Shown here in pieces: positions 48,077 through 55,663 of a stretch of DNA of 64,000 bases; positions within the stretch are counted from its first letter, which is position 1; each line of letters begins with the position of its first letter. The stretch covers positions 4,030,001 through 4,094,000 of the forward strand of contig NZ_CP010523.2 in assembly GCF_000828055.2 (NCBI RefSeq), given 5' to 3'. Position numbers and translations under genes: made by a program. A model generated the notes under the pieces. The model was not told where the DNA came from. It worked only from the letters and a program-made list of their open reading frames with translations, and ran no database searches. The stretch comes from Klebsiella variicola. Its GTDB lineage: Bacteria; Pseudomonadota; Gammaproteobacteria; Enterobacterales; Enterobacteriaceae.

Positions 48077-50800
48077 TCAAGCCGTTTTGCGGAACCGGCG
48101 CGTCAGGCGCTTCTCAACTTCCACCACCAGGAACATGGCGACGCCGATGACCAGGGTGATAAACCAGTAGCGCAGCGGCAGCGCTTCCGTACCAAACATG
48201 CTCTGCATCAGCGGGACATAGATAATGACCAGTTGCATCAGCAGCAGGACACCGGTCACCAGCCAGATGCCTTTGTTGCGCAGCAGACCCATGCTCAGGG
48301 AGAAGCTGTCGCTGCTGCGGCAGTTGATCATGTAGACCCACTGCGCCGTCACCAGCATCTGCAGCAGCACGGTGCGGATAAACTCCGGACTGTGGCCGCG
48401 CGGCGCCAGCCAGGCCTCAAGGATAAAGGCGGCAATAGCAATCATAGACCCGACAAAAGCCACTCGCCACACGGCGAAGCCATCCATCACGTGCTGGCCG
48501 GTTTTACGCGGCGGGCGGTTCATCACGTTGCGCTCTGCGGCTTCAAAGGCCAGGCCGAAGGAGAGCGTCGCCGACGTCGCCATGTTCATCCACAGGATCA
48601 GCACCGGGGTCAGCGGAATAATGTTCCCCGCCAGCAGGGCGATGATGATCAGCAGCCCCTGCGCCAGGTTGGTCGGCATGATGAAGAGGATGGTCTTCTT
48701 CAGGTTGTCATAGACCCGACGGCCCTCTTTTACCGAGCTGGCGATGGTCGCGAAGTTATCATCGGTCAACACCATGTCAGCCGCCTCTTTGGTGACTTCG
48801 GTACCTTTGATACCCATGGCGATACCCACGTCGGCCTGGCGCAGCGCCGGCGCGTCGTTGACGCCGTCTCCGGTCATGCCGACCACTTCGCCGTTATCCT
48901 GCAGGGCTTTCACCAGGCGCAGCTTATGCTCCGGGCTGGTACGGGCAAAGATGTCGTACTCCACCGCCGCCTTCGCCAGCGCCGCATCGTCCATGTGCTC
49001 CAGCTGGTAGCCGGTCATGGCCTGGCTGCTGTTGGTGATCCCCAGCATCTGGCCGATGCTCATCGCCGTCTGCGGGTGGTCGCCAGTGATCATCTTCACG
49101 CGGATCCCGGCGGTCTGGCAGGCGTGGATGGCGTCAATGGCTTCCGGACGCGGGGGATCCATCATCCCGGCGATGCCGAGGAAAATCAGCCCCTCCTGCA
49201 GGTCCTCATGGTTGAGGGTGGTGGCATCAAGGCTGGCAGGCTTACAGGCCGCCGCCACCATGCGCAGTCCCTGACGGGCGAAGCGCGCCATCTCCTCTTC
49301 CCAGTACTGCGCCTCGAACGGCACCGCGCCGTGGCGGCTCATCTGCTCGCGGCACATGGCGAAGATAACGTCCGGCGCACCGGTGATCAGCACCCGGGCC
49401 TCGCCATCGATGTGCTGCAGGGTCGACATATATTTGTACTGTGAGTCAAAGGGGATCTTGGCCACCAGACGGGCCTCCACCGCCGGGAGCTGCGCTTTCG
49501 CCGCCAGCACCTTCAGCGCCCCTTCGGTCGGCCCGCCGGTGATCCCCCACAGACCGCGCTCATCCTGGGTAAGCTGGCTGTCGTTACACAGGTCGATGGT
49601 GCGCAGCCAGGTCTCCAGCACGGTGCCGGGCTGAACCTGCACGGGCTCGTCGCTCCCCTCAAGGAAGATCCGTCCCTGCGGCTCATAGCTGTCGCCTTCC
49701 ACCCGGTAGCAGCAGTCTGCCGTGATGATCGCTTTGACGGTCATTTCGTTCATCGTCAGAGTGCCGGTTTTATCCGAACAGACCACGGTCATGGCGCCGA
49801 GAGTTTCCACGGTCGGCAGCTTACGAATAATCGCCCGCTTGCGCGCCATCGTCTGCACGCCCAGCGACAGAATAATCGAGATGATCGCCGGCAGCCCCTC
49901 CGGTACCGCGGCCACCGCCAGGCTAATCAGCGACAGCAGCAGCTCGCCCATCGGGATATCCCGCAGCGCGAGGCTAAAGATAAACAGCGCCACCATCATG
50001 GCGAGGATAATGACAAAAATCGCTTTGCCGAGCTTATCCATCTGCACCAGCAGCGGGGTACGGTGCTTCTCAATGCCCGCCATCATCTGGTTGATATGGC
50101 CGAGTTCGGTCTCCGCGCCGGTGGCGGTCACCACGCCGATGCCGCCGCCAGCGCTGACGGTGGTGCCGGAGAAGACCATGTTCACACGGTCGCCCAGCGG
50201 CAGGTCGCCCTCCAGCGCGTCGGTGATTTTATCCACCACCGTCGACTCGCCGGTGAGGATCGCCTCTTCCACCCGCAGGTTGTGGGTTTCAATCAGGCGC
50301 ATATCCGCTGGTACGCGGTCGCCGGCGCGCAGGATAACGATGTCCCCCGGAACCAGGTCGCGCGTCGGGATAGTCTCATGTTTGCCGTTACGCTGGACGC
50401 GGGCATCGCTGGAGAGCATGTTGCGGATCCCCTGCAGGGATTTTTCGGCGTTGCTCTCCTGGATATGACCGATCAGGGCGTTAATCACCGTCACGCCGAG
50501 GATCACCAGGGTATCGACCCAGTGCCCCATAAGGGCGGTCAGCGCCGCAGCCGCCAGCAGCACGTAAATCAGTACGTCGTTAAAGTGGGCGAGAAAGCGC
50601 AGCCAGCCCGGTTTACCCTTCTTTTCCGGCAGGGCATTCGGACCAAAGGTATTCAGGCGCTCGGCGGCGTCTGCGGAATTTAACCCAGCGGCCTGGCTTT
50701 TTGTCTGCGCCAGCACTGCGTCAACGGTCTGCTGCCAGACCTGCCGTGGCGCGGTGTCGCCCGAGGGCGTCGTAAACTTTGGGTTATTCATCTTGGTCAA
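48077..50800 (-). CDS. P2A-type cation-transporting ATPase (SERCA/PMR1-like) with altered ion-site residues
   Basis: A 907-residue P-type ATPase. It shows the actuator motif TGES (183-186), M4 PEGLP (300-304, Glu301), the phosphorylated Asp343 in CSDKTGTLT, KGAP-like ITGAPD, and hinge TGDGVNDAP. It resembles eukaryotic-type Ca2+ pumps, but a gapless comparison over M5-M6 shows Gln714 and Ser743 where SERCA has Glu771 and Asp800; Asn711, Asn739 and Thr742 are kept. The ion is therefore uncertain. The start is taken as the TTG at 50800, 10 nt after AAGGA; an ATG at 50791 lacks a good site. The gene is divergent from a 36-residue membrane peptide. Confidence 0.88.
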   Translation of the reverse strand: MTKMNNPKFTTPSGDTAPRQVWQQTVDAVLAQTKSQAAGLNSADAAERLNTFGPNALPEKKGKPGWLRFLAHFNDVLIYVLLAAAALTALMGHWVDTLVILGVTVINALIGHIQESNAEKSLQGIRNMLSSDARVQRNGKHETIPTRDLVPGDIVILRAGDRVPADMRLIETHNLRVEEAILTGESTVVDKITDALEGDLPLGDRVNMVFSGTTVSAGGGIGVVTATGAETELGHINQMMAGIEKHRTPLLVQMDKLGKAIFVIILAMMVALFIFSLALRDIPMGELLLSLISLAVAAVPEGLPAIISIILSLGVQTMARKRAIIRKLPTVETLGAMTVVCSDKTGTLTMNEMTVKAIITADCCYRVEGDSYEPQGRIFLEGSDEPVQVQPGTVLETWLRTIDLCNDSQLTQDERGLWGITGGPTEGALKVLAAKAQLPAVEARLVAKIPFDSQYKYMSTLQHIDGEARVLITGAPDVIFAMCREQMSRHGAVPFEAQYWEEEMARFARQGLRMVAAACKPASLDATTLNHEDLQEGLIFLGIAGMMDPPRPEAIDAIHACQTAGIRVKMITGDHPQTAMSIGQMLGITNSSQAMTGYQLEHMDDAALAKAAVEYDIFARTSPEHKLRLVKALQDNGEVVGMTGDGVNDAPALRQADVGIAMGIKGTEVTKEAADMVLTDDNFATIASSVKEGRRVYDNLKKTILFIMPTNLAQGLLIIIALLAGNIIPLTPVLILWMNMATSATLSFGLAFEAAERNVMNRPPRKTGQHVMDGFAVWRVAFVGSMIAIAAFILEAWLAPRGHSPEFIRTVLLQMLVTAQWVYMINCRSSDSFSLSMGLLRNKGIWLVTGVLLLMQLVIIYVPLMQSMFGTEALPLRYWFITLVIGVAMFLVVEVEKRLTRRFRKTA

Positions 50801-50815
50801 ATTACATTTTCCTTA

Positions 50816-51001
50816 TAAATTCCGTGAATCGGAAAGCCTGAAATCATTCCTGGCCAATGAAGTAAAACGTGGCTAAAAAGCCGGTAAAAATGTGATCCAA
50901 TATGCGCCTAAATTTTTCGCAAAATACAAAATGTGTGATAAGTTAATTCACAAGATAAATATTACAGAATATTAATAAACCAAAACTAAACGAGGTTAAA
51001 T
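50816..51001. promoter_or_regulatory. AT-rich divergent promoter region of the ATPase and micropeptide
   Basis: This 186-nt stretch is far more AT-rich than its surroundings and separates two divergent starts, so both promoters must lie here. TGTGA at about 50934 and TCACA at about 50948 are spaced 9 nt apart rather than the 6 nt of a CRP site. No other clear operator was identified. Confidence 0.45.
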
Positions 51002-51112
51002 ATGTTTGGAATCTACCGAGGACGCCGTCTGGTGCTGTACATCCTGCTGGCCATCATTGTTGCCACGCTGGTGGGATATAGCACTTATAGTTTTGTAAAA
51101 GCGCTGGCATAA
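51002..51112 (+). CDS. Putative 36-residue single-span membrane peptide
   Basis: An ATG at 51002, with GAGG about 8 nt upstream, opens a 36-codon frame ending in TAA. The product has a basic head (MFGIYRGRRL), one hydrophobic span (VLYILLAIIVATLVGYSTY) and the short tail SFVKALA. The positive-inside head predicts a cytoplasmic N-terminus. Its length and layout resemble small regulators of P-type ATPases such as MgtS, KdpF or, in animals, sarcolipin. It is divergent from the P2A ATPase, so a partner role is possible but is pure inference. Confidence 0.55.
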   Translation: MFGIYRGRRLVLYILLAIIVATLVGYSTYSFVKALA

Positions 51113-51301
51113 TAATGACGTTAATTTACATCCGGCTGCAATTAACTTAATTACAAATTATTTCAGATTAATTAACATGAGAGCGAATGGCAGGCAATAA
51201 TATTTAAAATAGCCGTGTTATAGAGAGTAAAAAAACAAAGCATATTGCGTTAAGCATTATTTTACCGGACAATATGTTTTTTAACTGATGATTAACATGA
51301 C

Positions 51302-51550
51302 ATGAAACATCCGCTGGAAACGCTTCTCTCCGCCGCCGGGATCTTACTGCTGGCCCTGCTCTCCTGTCTGCTGTTGCCCGCGCCTTCGCTGGGCCTGACG
51401 CTGGCGCAAAAGCTGGTTGAGACATTCCATATGATGGATCTCAACCAGCTCTATACGGTGTTGTTTTGTCTGTGGTTCTTAGCGCTGGGCACCCTTGAAT
51501 TTCTGGTGCTGCGCTGGGTGTGGCGTCGCTGGTTCTCCCTCGAACGGTAA
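51302..51550 (+). CDS. Small two-span membrane protein (possibly DUF1158)
   Basis: An 82-residue protein with two hydrophobic helices (about residues 8-38 and 50-72) and a basic, aromatic C-terminus (LRWVWRRWFSLER). I believe this is the DUF1158-type protein that lies beside ramA in Klebsiella, but I cannot verify it. No strong ribosome binding site precedes the ATG. Its stop is 16 nt from the stop of the convergent ramA. Function unknown. Confidence 0.65.
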   Translation: MKHPLETLLSAAGILLLALLSCLLLPAPSLGLTLAQKLVETFHMMDLNQLYTVLFCLWFLALGTLEFLVLRWVWRRWFSLER

Positions 51551-51566
51551 ACCAGGAGAGCGCGCC

Positions 51567-51908
51567 TCAGTGGGCGCGGCTGTGGTTTTCTTTGCGGTAG
51601 GCGCCCGGCGGCTGGTTGAAGGTCCGGGTGAAGACGCGGGTAAAGGTCTGTTGCGAATCGAAGCCATACTTCAGGCAGATATCGTAGACCCGCTGATCGG
51701 TGTCGCGCAGATCGCGGGCGGCCAGCAGCAGCTTCCTTTCACGAATATAGCGCCCAAGGCTCTCTCCCTTGTACTGTAAAAACAGCCGTTGCAGATGCCA
51801 TTTCGAATACCCGGCATGGCGAGCGATATCATCAATACGCAGCGGTTGATGCAGGTTGTCATCAATCCACTCGACGATAGTGTCAATCACCTGAGCGGAA
51901 ATCGTCAT
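51567..51908 (-). CDS. ramA: AraC-family transcriptional activator RamA
   Basis: A 113-residue, single-domain AraC/XylS regulator with two HTH motifs (about residues 24-43, LRIDDIARHAGYSKWHLQRL, and 74-96, VYDICLKYGFDSQQTFTRVF). The sequence and length match Klebsiella RamA, a MarA/SoxS/Rob relative that activates acrAB, tolC and other genes giving broad drug tolerance. It lacks a ligand domain, so its level is set by transcription under RamR and by proteolysis. AGGAG precedes the ATG at 51908. It lies 30 nt after romA. Confidence 0.95.
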   Translation of the reverse strand: MTISAQVIDTIVEWIDDNLHQPLRIDDIARHAGYSKWHLQRLFLQYKGESLGRYIRERKLLLAARDLRDTDQRVYDICLKYGFDSQQTFTRVFTRTFNQPPGAYRKENHSRAH

Positions 51909-51938
51909 ATGCTCTCTCCTCTGAAACTGCACTGGCGC

Positions 51939-53039
51939 TTAGCGCCACCAGGCGTTAAATGATTGCGTCTTATCGGCGACCCACAGCGGCTCGCCCTGCA
52001 TAGGCGTCAGCAGACGCCAGGCCCTTCCTTCGCTGGCAGCCGCCAGCCGTTGATACGGTTCATCCCAGCTGTGTTTCGCCAGAACAAACCGTCCTGCATG
52101 CCCAGGCAGCACCGCGCGGGCGCGCAGGTCGTCGGCAGCCTGAGCCGTTTCATCCGGCATCATGTGAATATATTTCCAGTCCTGGTCATACTGCCCGTTC
52201 TCCATGATCGCCAGATCAACCGGACCAAATTCATCACCAATCGCTTTGAAATGCGGCCCATAGCCGCTGTCGCCGCTGTAATAAATTTTTTGCTGCGGGG
52301 TGACGAACAGAAAACTGGCCCACAGCGTCTGGTTACGCTTCAGTCCACGGCCGGAAAAGTGCCGCGCCGGCAGAACGTGAACGGTGAATTCATCGCTGAC
52401 CGGGATCGCCTGCTGCCAGTCCGCTTCGCTAATCAGCGCCCCGTCCATCCCCCAGTAGCGCAGATGCGACCCGACGCCCAGCGGCGTAATGACCCGCTTA
52501 ATTTTCGGCAGCAAGGCGCGGATGGTGGCGTAATCCAGATGGTCGTAGTGATCGTGGGAGATGATCAGCAGATCGATATCCGGCATCCCTTCCGCCCGCC
52601 ACGGATAGTCGCCGGGAAAGGCTTTATTGATAAAGGAGAACGGCGCCGCGTAATCGCTGAACACCGGATCGATCAGGATACGTTTTCCTGCCAGCTGCAG
52701 GTACCAGGAGGAGTGGCCGAGCCAGACCATCACATCCTGCCCCAGGGGCAGCGTCGCCAGGTCGGTCTTCACCAGCGGCAGCGGCTGAGCGGGACGGGCG
52801 TTTTCCCGTTTGGTCATCAGGAAATCCCACCACGCCGCCAGCATATTTTTCTGCCCGGTGAACCCTGGCGTGGGCAATTGGTTATGGAACTGGCCGTCCC
52901 GGTAGTGGGGAGACGCTTCCACCTGGCTAAGCTGTGCCCCCTGCGGCGCCTTACCAAAACCGGCATTGAGGACAAACGGCAATGTCGTTGCTGCTGCGAG
53001 TAACATGATGGCGACCACGCTAAAAGTGACACGGTTCAT
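51939..53039 (-). CDS. romA: MBL-fold hydrolase RomA
   Basis: A 366-residue protein with a metallo-beta-lactamase fold. The metal-binding motif is ISHDHYDHLDY (HxHxDH) near residue 155, with downstream IYYSGDSGYG. It begins with a hydrophobic signal or anchor segment (VAIMLLAAATTLPFVLNAG). Position and sequence fit RomA, encoded upstream of ramA in Klebsiella; relatives of the UlaG/NAPE-PLD-like group hydrolyse lactones or phosphodiesters. The ATG at 53039 follows AGGA. Transcribed with ramA from a RamR-controlled promoter. Confidence 0.92.
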   Translation of the reverse strand: MNRVTFSVVAIMLLAAATTLPFVLNAGFGKAPQGAQLSQVEASPHYRDGQFHNQLPTPGFTGQKNMLAAWWDFLMTKRENARPAQPLPLVKTDLATLPLGQDVMVWLGHSSWYLQLAGKRILIDPVFSDYAAPFSFINKAFPGDYPWRAEGMPDIDLLIISHDHYDHLDYATIRALLPKIKRVITPLGVGSHLRYWGMDGALISEADWQQAIPVSDEFTVHVLPARHFSGRGLKRNQTLWASFLFVTPQQKIYYSGDSGYGPHFKAIGDEFGPVDLAIMENGQYDQDWKYIHMMPDETAQAADDLRARAVLPGHAGRFVLAKHSWDEPYQRLAAASEGRAWRLLTPMQGEPLWVADKTQSFNAWWR

Positions 53040-53053
53040 ATCCTGACCAGACA

Positions 53054-53076
53054 AAAGCCCCCATCCCGGAGGCTTT
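53054..53076 (-). terminator. Terminator-like hairpin in the romA leader
   Basis: Read on the minus strand, AAAGCCTCC and GGGGGCTTT pair over 9 positions (one G-U) around a 5-nt loop, followed by TTGT. It lies between the RamR operator and the romA start. In plus-strand RNA the same place has a mismatch, so it is designed for the romA direction. I recall a reported small RNA (sRamA5) from this interval, which such a structure could end. Confidence 0.55.
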
Positions 53077-53092
53077 GTGATATAACTTGATT

Positions 53093-53112
53093 ATGAGTGA
53101 GTACGCACTCAT
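53093..53112. promoter_or_regulatory. RamR operator
   Basis: Arms ATGAGTG (53093-53099) and CACTCAT (53106-53112) with a 6-nt spacer form a perfect palindrome in the romA-ramR divergent region. This is the ATGAGTG-N6-CACTCAT arrangement known for RamR binding in Salmonella and Klebsiella. RamR bound here represses romA-ramA; its loss raises RamA. Confidence 0.92.
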
Positions 53113-53233
53113 TATTAGGAAAGTGATGAAAGTCGTCAAGACGATTTTCAATTTTTGCGTTCCGCCGTTGCAGCGACCTGGTCAGACGTGCAAAGATCGG
53201 CGGTTTGTTTAAACCTGCGTGAGGAAAAAAGTA

Positions 53234-53815
53234 GTGGCTCGTCCAAAGAGTGAAGATAAAAAGCAAGCGTTACTGGAAGCTGCCACCGCGGCTTTCGCCC
53301 AGTCCGGCATCGCCGCCTCGACGTCGGCCATCGCCCGCAGCGCTGGGGTGGCCGAGGGGACGCTGTTTCGCTATTTCGCCACCAAGGATGAGTTGCTCAA
53401 CGAGCTGTACCTCGCGATTAAGCTGCGCCTGGTGCGCACAATGATCGCCGGGCTGGATCCGCACGAGAAGCGCCCGAAAGAGAACGCGCGCAATATCTGG
53501 AACAGCTATATCGACTGGGGCGTGCGCAACCCGATGGAGCACAAGGCGATCCGCCGGATGGCGCTCAGCGAGCGCATCACCGACGAAACCCGTCGCCAGG
53601 TAAAAGAGAGCTTCCCGGAGCTCAACGAAATGTGCCAGCTGTCGGTGAAAGAGATTTTTCTCAGCGAGGCGTACCGCGCCTTTGGCGATGCCCTGTTTCT
53701 GTCGCTGGCGGAGACCACCATCGAATTCGCCAGCCACGATCCGCAGCGCGCCCGGGAGATTATCGCCCTCGGCTTTGAAGCCATGTGGAACGCCCTGCAT
53801 GAGGCGGACGCCTAA
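53234..53815 (+). CDS. ramR: TetR-family repressor RamR
   Basis: A 193-residue repressor starting at the GTG at 53234 ([17 protein letters not shown]), as annotated for RamR. The HTH is at about residues 24-45 ([20 protein letters not shown] followed by FRYF). The C-terminal domain binds multiple drugs and bile acids in studied homologues. The sequence is full length with no frameshift or stop, so repression of ramA should be functional. It overlaps ybdF by 1 nt (TAATG). Confidence 0.95.
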   Translation: MARPKSEDKKQALLEAATAAFAQSGIAASTSAIARSAGVAEGTLFRYFATKDELLNELYLAIKLRLVRTMIAGLDPHEKRPKENARNIWNSYIDWGVRNPMEHKAIRRMALSERITDETRRQVKESFPELNEMCQLSVKEIFLSEAYRAFGDALFLSLAETTIEFASHDPQRAREIIALGFEAMWNALHEADA

Positions 53816-54183
53816 TGACCCCCGAGATGCTGCATCCCTGCGCTCATCGTATCGCCCTGACCTACCCGTTTACCGAGCACTGCTGGCCTTTTGGGCCAGA
53901 GTACGACGTGTTTAAGGTCGATGGCCGTATCTTTATGATCACCATGACCATTCGCGGCCGGGCGCTGGTCAACCTGAAGGCTGAGCCGCAGAAGTCGCTG
54001 CTCAATCAGGAAATTTATCGCAGTATCGAACCGGGCTACCATATGAACAAGAAACACTGGATCACGGTGGTGCCGGGAGAGGATATCAGCGAGGATCTGC
54101 TGGCCGAGCTGATTGACGATTCGTGGCATCAGGTGGTGAACAAGCTGAGTAAAAAGGCCCAGCAGCGCCTGCGTCCGCGCTGA
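53815..54183 (+). CDS. ybdF: MmcQ/YjbR family protein YbdF
   Basis: The 122-residue protein matches E. coli YbdF, with the family's [19 protein letters not shown] and [13 protein letters not shown] segments. The MmcQ/YjbR (DUF419) fold resembles CyaY and DNA-binding modules, but no function is proven. The ATG shares one base with the ramR stop, so it is translationally coupled to ramR. A strong terminator follows directly. Confidence 0.9.
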   Translation: MTPEMLHPCAHRIALTYPFTEHCWPFGPEYDVFKVDGRIFMITMTIRGRALVNLKAEPQKSLLNQEIYRSIEPGYHMNKKHWITVVPGEDISEDLLAELIDDSWHQVVNKLSKKAQQRLRPR

Positions 54184-54192
54184 TTTTCAGCC

Positions 54193-54219
54193 AAATGCGA
54201 TAAGTGTTATCGCATTTTT
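54193..54219 (+). terminator. Rho-independent terminator after ybdF
   Basis: An 11-bp perfect stem, AAATGCGATAA (54193-54203) and TTATCGCATTT (54207-54217), with loop GTG is followed by further T residues. It ends the ramR-ybdF transcript before the nfsB promoter. Confidence 0.9.
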
Positions 54220-54224
54220 CACCC

Positions 54225-54253
54225 TTATCATTTGGCGATCTTCGCTGTACTCT
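54225..54253 (+). promoter_or_regulatory. Candidate nfsB promoter
   Basis: TTATCA (54225-54230) and TACTCT (54248-54253) are spaced 17 nt apart and sit between the ybdF terminator and nfsB. This would place the transcript start near 54260. The match is moderate. Confidence 0.4.
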
Positions 54254-54301
54254 TCCTCTCCTTAACGCACCGGTAAGGTGCTGTAAACTGTGAGGAAGAG
54301 T
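54249..54301 (+). promoter_or_regulatory. Inverted repeat covering the nfsB ribosome binding site
   Basis: ACTCTTCCTC (54249-54258) is an exact complement of GAGGAAGAGT (54292-54301), which is the nfsB Shine-Dalgarno region just before the ATG at 54303. The 33-nt between them contains a smaller hairpin, GCACC/GGTGC (54267-54281). If both arms are transcribed the ribosome binding site would be buried; if transcription starts near 54260 the repeat could instead be a DNA operator. Confidence 0.5.
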
Positions 54302-54302
54302 T

Positions 54303-54956
54303 ATGGATATCGTATCGGTCGCTTTAACGCGCTATTCCACCAAGGCCTTTGACGCCACGAAAAAGCTGACTGCCAGCGAAGCCGAACAGCTGAAAACGCT
54401 GCTGCAGTACAGCCCGTCTAGCACCAACTCCCAGCCGTGGCACTTTATCGTCGCCAGCACCGATGAAGGGAAAGCTCGCGTAGCCAAAGCCGCCAGCGGC
54501 ACCTACGTGTTCAACGAACGCAAAATTCTCGACGCCTCGCACGTGGTGGTGTTCTGCGCGAAAACCGCGATGGACGACGCCTGGCTGCAGCGTGTGGTGG
54601 ATCAGGAAGAGGCCGATGGCCGTTTCGCCACCCCGGACGCAAAAGCCGCTAACCACAAGGGTCGTACCTTCTTTGCCGATATGCACCGCAAAGAGCTGAA
54701 AGATGACGATCAGTGGATGGCGAAGCAGGTGTATCTCAACGTCGGCAATTTCCTGCTGGGCGTGGCGGCGATGGGCCTCGACGCCGTGCCGATCGAAGGG
54801 ATTGATTTTGCGATCCTCGATGAGGAATTTGACCTGAAAGCCCAGGGCTACACCAGCCTGGTGGTGGTCCCGGTTGGCCACCATAGCGTGGAAGATTTCA
54901 ACGCCACCCTGCCGAAGTCGCGTCTGCCGCAGTCGACGACCATTACCGAGATTTAA
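54303..54956 (+). CDS. nfsB: Oxygen-insensitive NAD(P)H nitroreductase NfsB
   Basis: A 217-residue flavoprotein, the same length as E. coli NfsB. FMN-binding segments are TRYSTKAFD at the N-terminus and [10 protein letters not shown] near residue 40, with the C-terminal [18 protein letters not shown]. It reduces nitroaromatics and nitrofurans by two-electron steps. It is in the same ybdF-nfsB neighbourhood as in E. coli although the strand order differs. In E. coli it is a MarA/SoxS-regulated gene, so RamA from the adjacent locus may influence it; that is inference. Confidence 0.95.
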   Translation: MDIVSVALTRYSTKAFDATKKLTASEAEQLKTLLQYSPSSTNSQPWHFIVASTDEGKARVAKAASGTYVFNERKILDASHVVVFCAKTAMDDAWLQRVVDQEEADGRFATPDAKAANHKGRTFFADMHRKELKDDDQWMAKQVYLNVGNFLLGVAAMGLDAVPIEGIDFAILDEEFDLKAQGYTSLVVVPVGHHSVEDFNATLPKSRLPQSTTITEI

Positions 54957-54962
54957 TCTCTC

Positions 54963-54994
54963 CACCAGGCGCCTTTCACCGGGCGCCTCTGGTG
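54963..54994 (+). terminator. Probable terminator after nfsB
   Basis: CACCAGGCGCC pairs with GGCGCCT-CTGGTG, with a 2-nt bulge and an 8-nt loop, immediately after the nfsB stop. A moderately T-rich stretch (CTGCTTGTTATT) follows. Confidence 0.6.
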
Positions 54995-55006
54995 CTGCTT
55001 GTTATT

Positions 55007-55165
55007 GCCGGGTGGCGGCTACGCCTGACCCGGCCTACATAACAATGTATATCATATAGTTACCTCTCACCGTAGGCCCGCGCAAGCGCAGCGCCGCCGG
55101 GCAGGAGCAGCGGGCTCGGAGCGGCTTTTATGCCGGGCGGCGGCTCACGCCTTGCCCGGCCTGGG
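55007..55165. repeat. REP-like repeats after nfsB
   Basis: A clear REP unit at 55007-55039 (GCCGGGTGGCGGCTACGCC, then TGACCCGGCCTAC) is followed by two degenerate GC-rich palindromes ending near 55165. They lead directly into the 222-nt tandem duplication. No gene. Confidence 0.7.
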
Positions 55166-55170
55166 GTTCG

Positions 55171-55614
55171 TGCGACCTGTTGGTGATTTACCCACTTGCG
55201 CGACTGAAACTGCCGGTTTCTCCCTCTCCCTGTGTATGAAGGGCCGGAGTGAGGCTCGGTTTTCCCCCTCTCCCTGTGGGAGAGGGCCGGGGTGAGGGCG
55301 GCAGAGCGCACCCATTCATTGTTCCCCGGAGCCGTAGCCCGATGCGCCGTTGTTTTGTCGGGTGGCGCTTCGCTTACCCGACCTACGGCCCGTGCGACCT
55401 GTTGGTGATTTACCCACTTGCGCGACTGAAACTGCCGGTTTCTCCCTCTCCCTGTGTATGAAGGGCCGGAGTGAGGCTCGGTTTTCCCCCTCTCCCTGTG
55501 GGAGAGGGCCGGGGTGAGGGCGGCAGAGCGCACCCATTCATTGTTCCCCGGAGCCGTAGCCCGATGCGCCGTTGTTTTGTCGGGTGGCGCTTCGCTTACC
55601 CGACCTACGGTCCG
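55171..55614. repeat. 222-bp tandem duplication of a composite repeat
   Basis: Two copies start at 55171 and 55393 with TGCGACCTGTTGGTGATTTA, and the first bases of a third begin at 55615, an exact 222-nt period. Each copy holds a CCCTCTCCCTGTGGGAGAGGG palindrome and a REP-like GGGTGGCGCTTCGCTTACCC. The copies are almost identical, so the duplication is recent. The same composite occurs at about 23.8 kb. Open frames across it are artefacts of the repeat. Confidence 0.92.
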
Positions 55615-55663
55615 TGCGGCCTGTCGTTAATTTGAGCCGGTAAGTGAATCGCCACCGAGGGCG

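Noticed and set aside
50934-50952. CRP site upstream of the ATPase and micropeptide
   Set aside because: TGTGA and TCACA are present but 9 nt apart instead of 6, so the geometry is wrong for CRP.
55060-55533. Open frames of 70 to 157 codons through the 222-bp duplication
   Set aside because: The predicted proteins merely mirror the DNA repeat, have no ribosome site and cross palindromic REP units.
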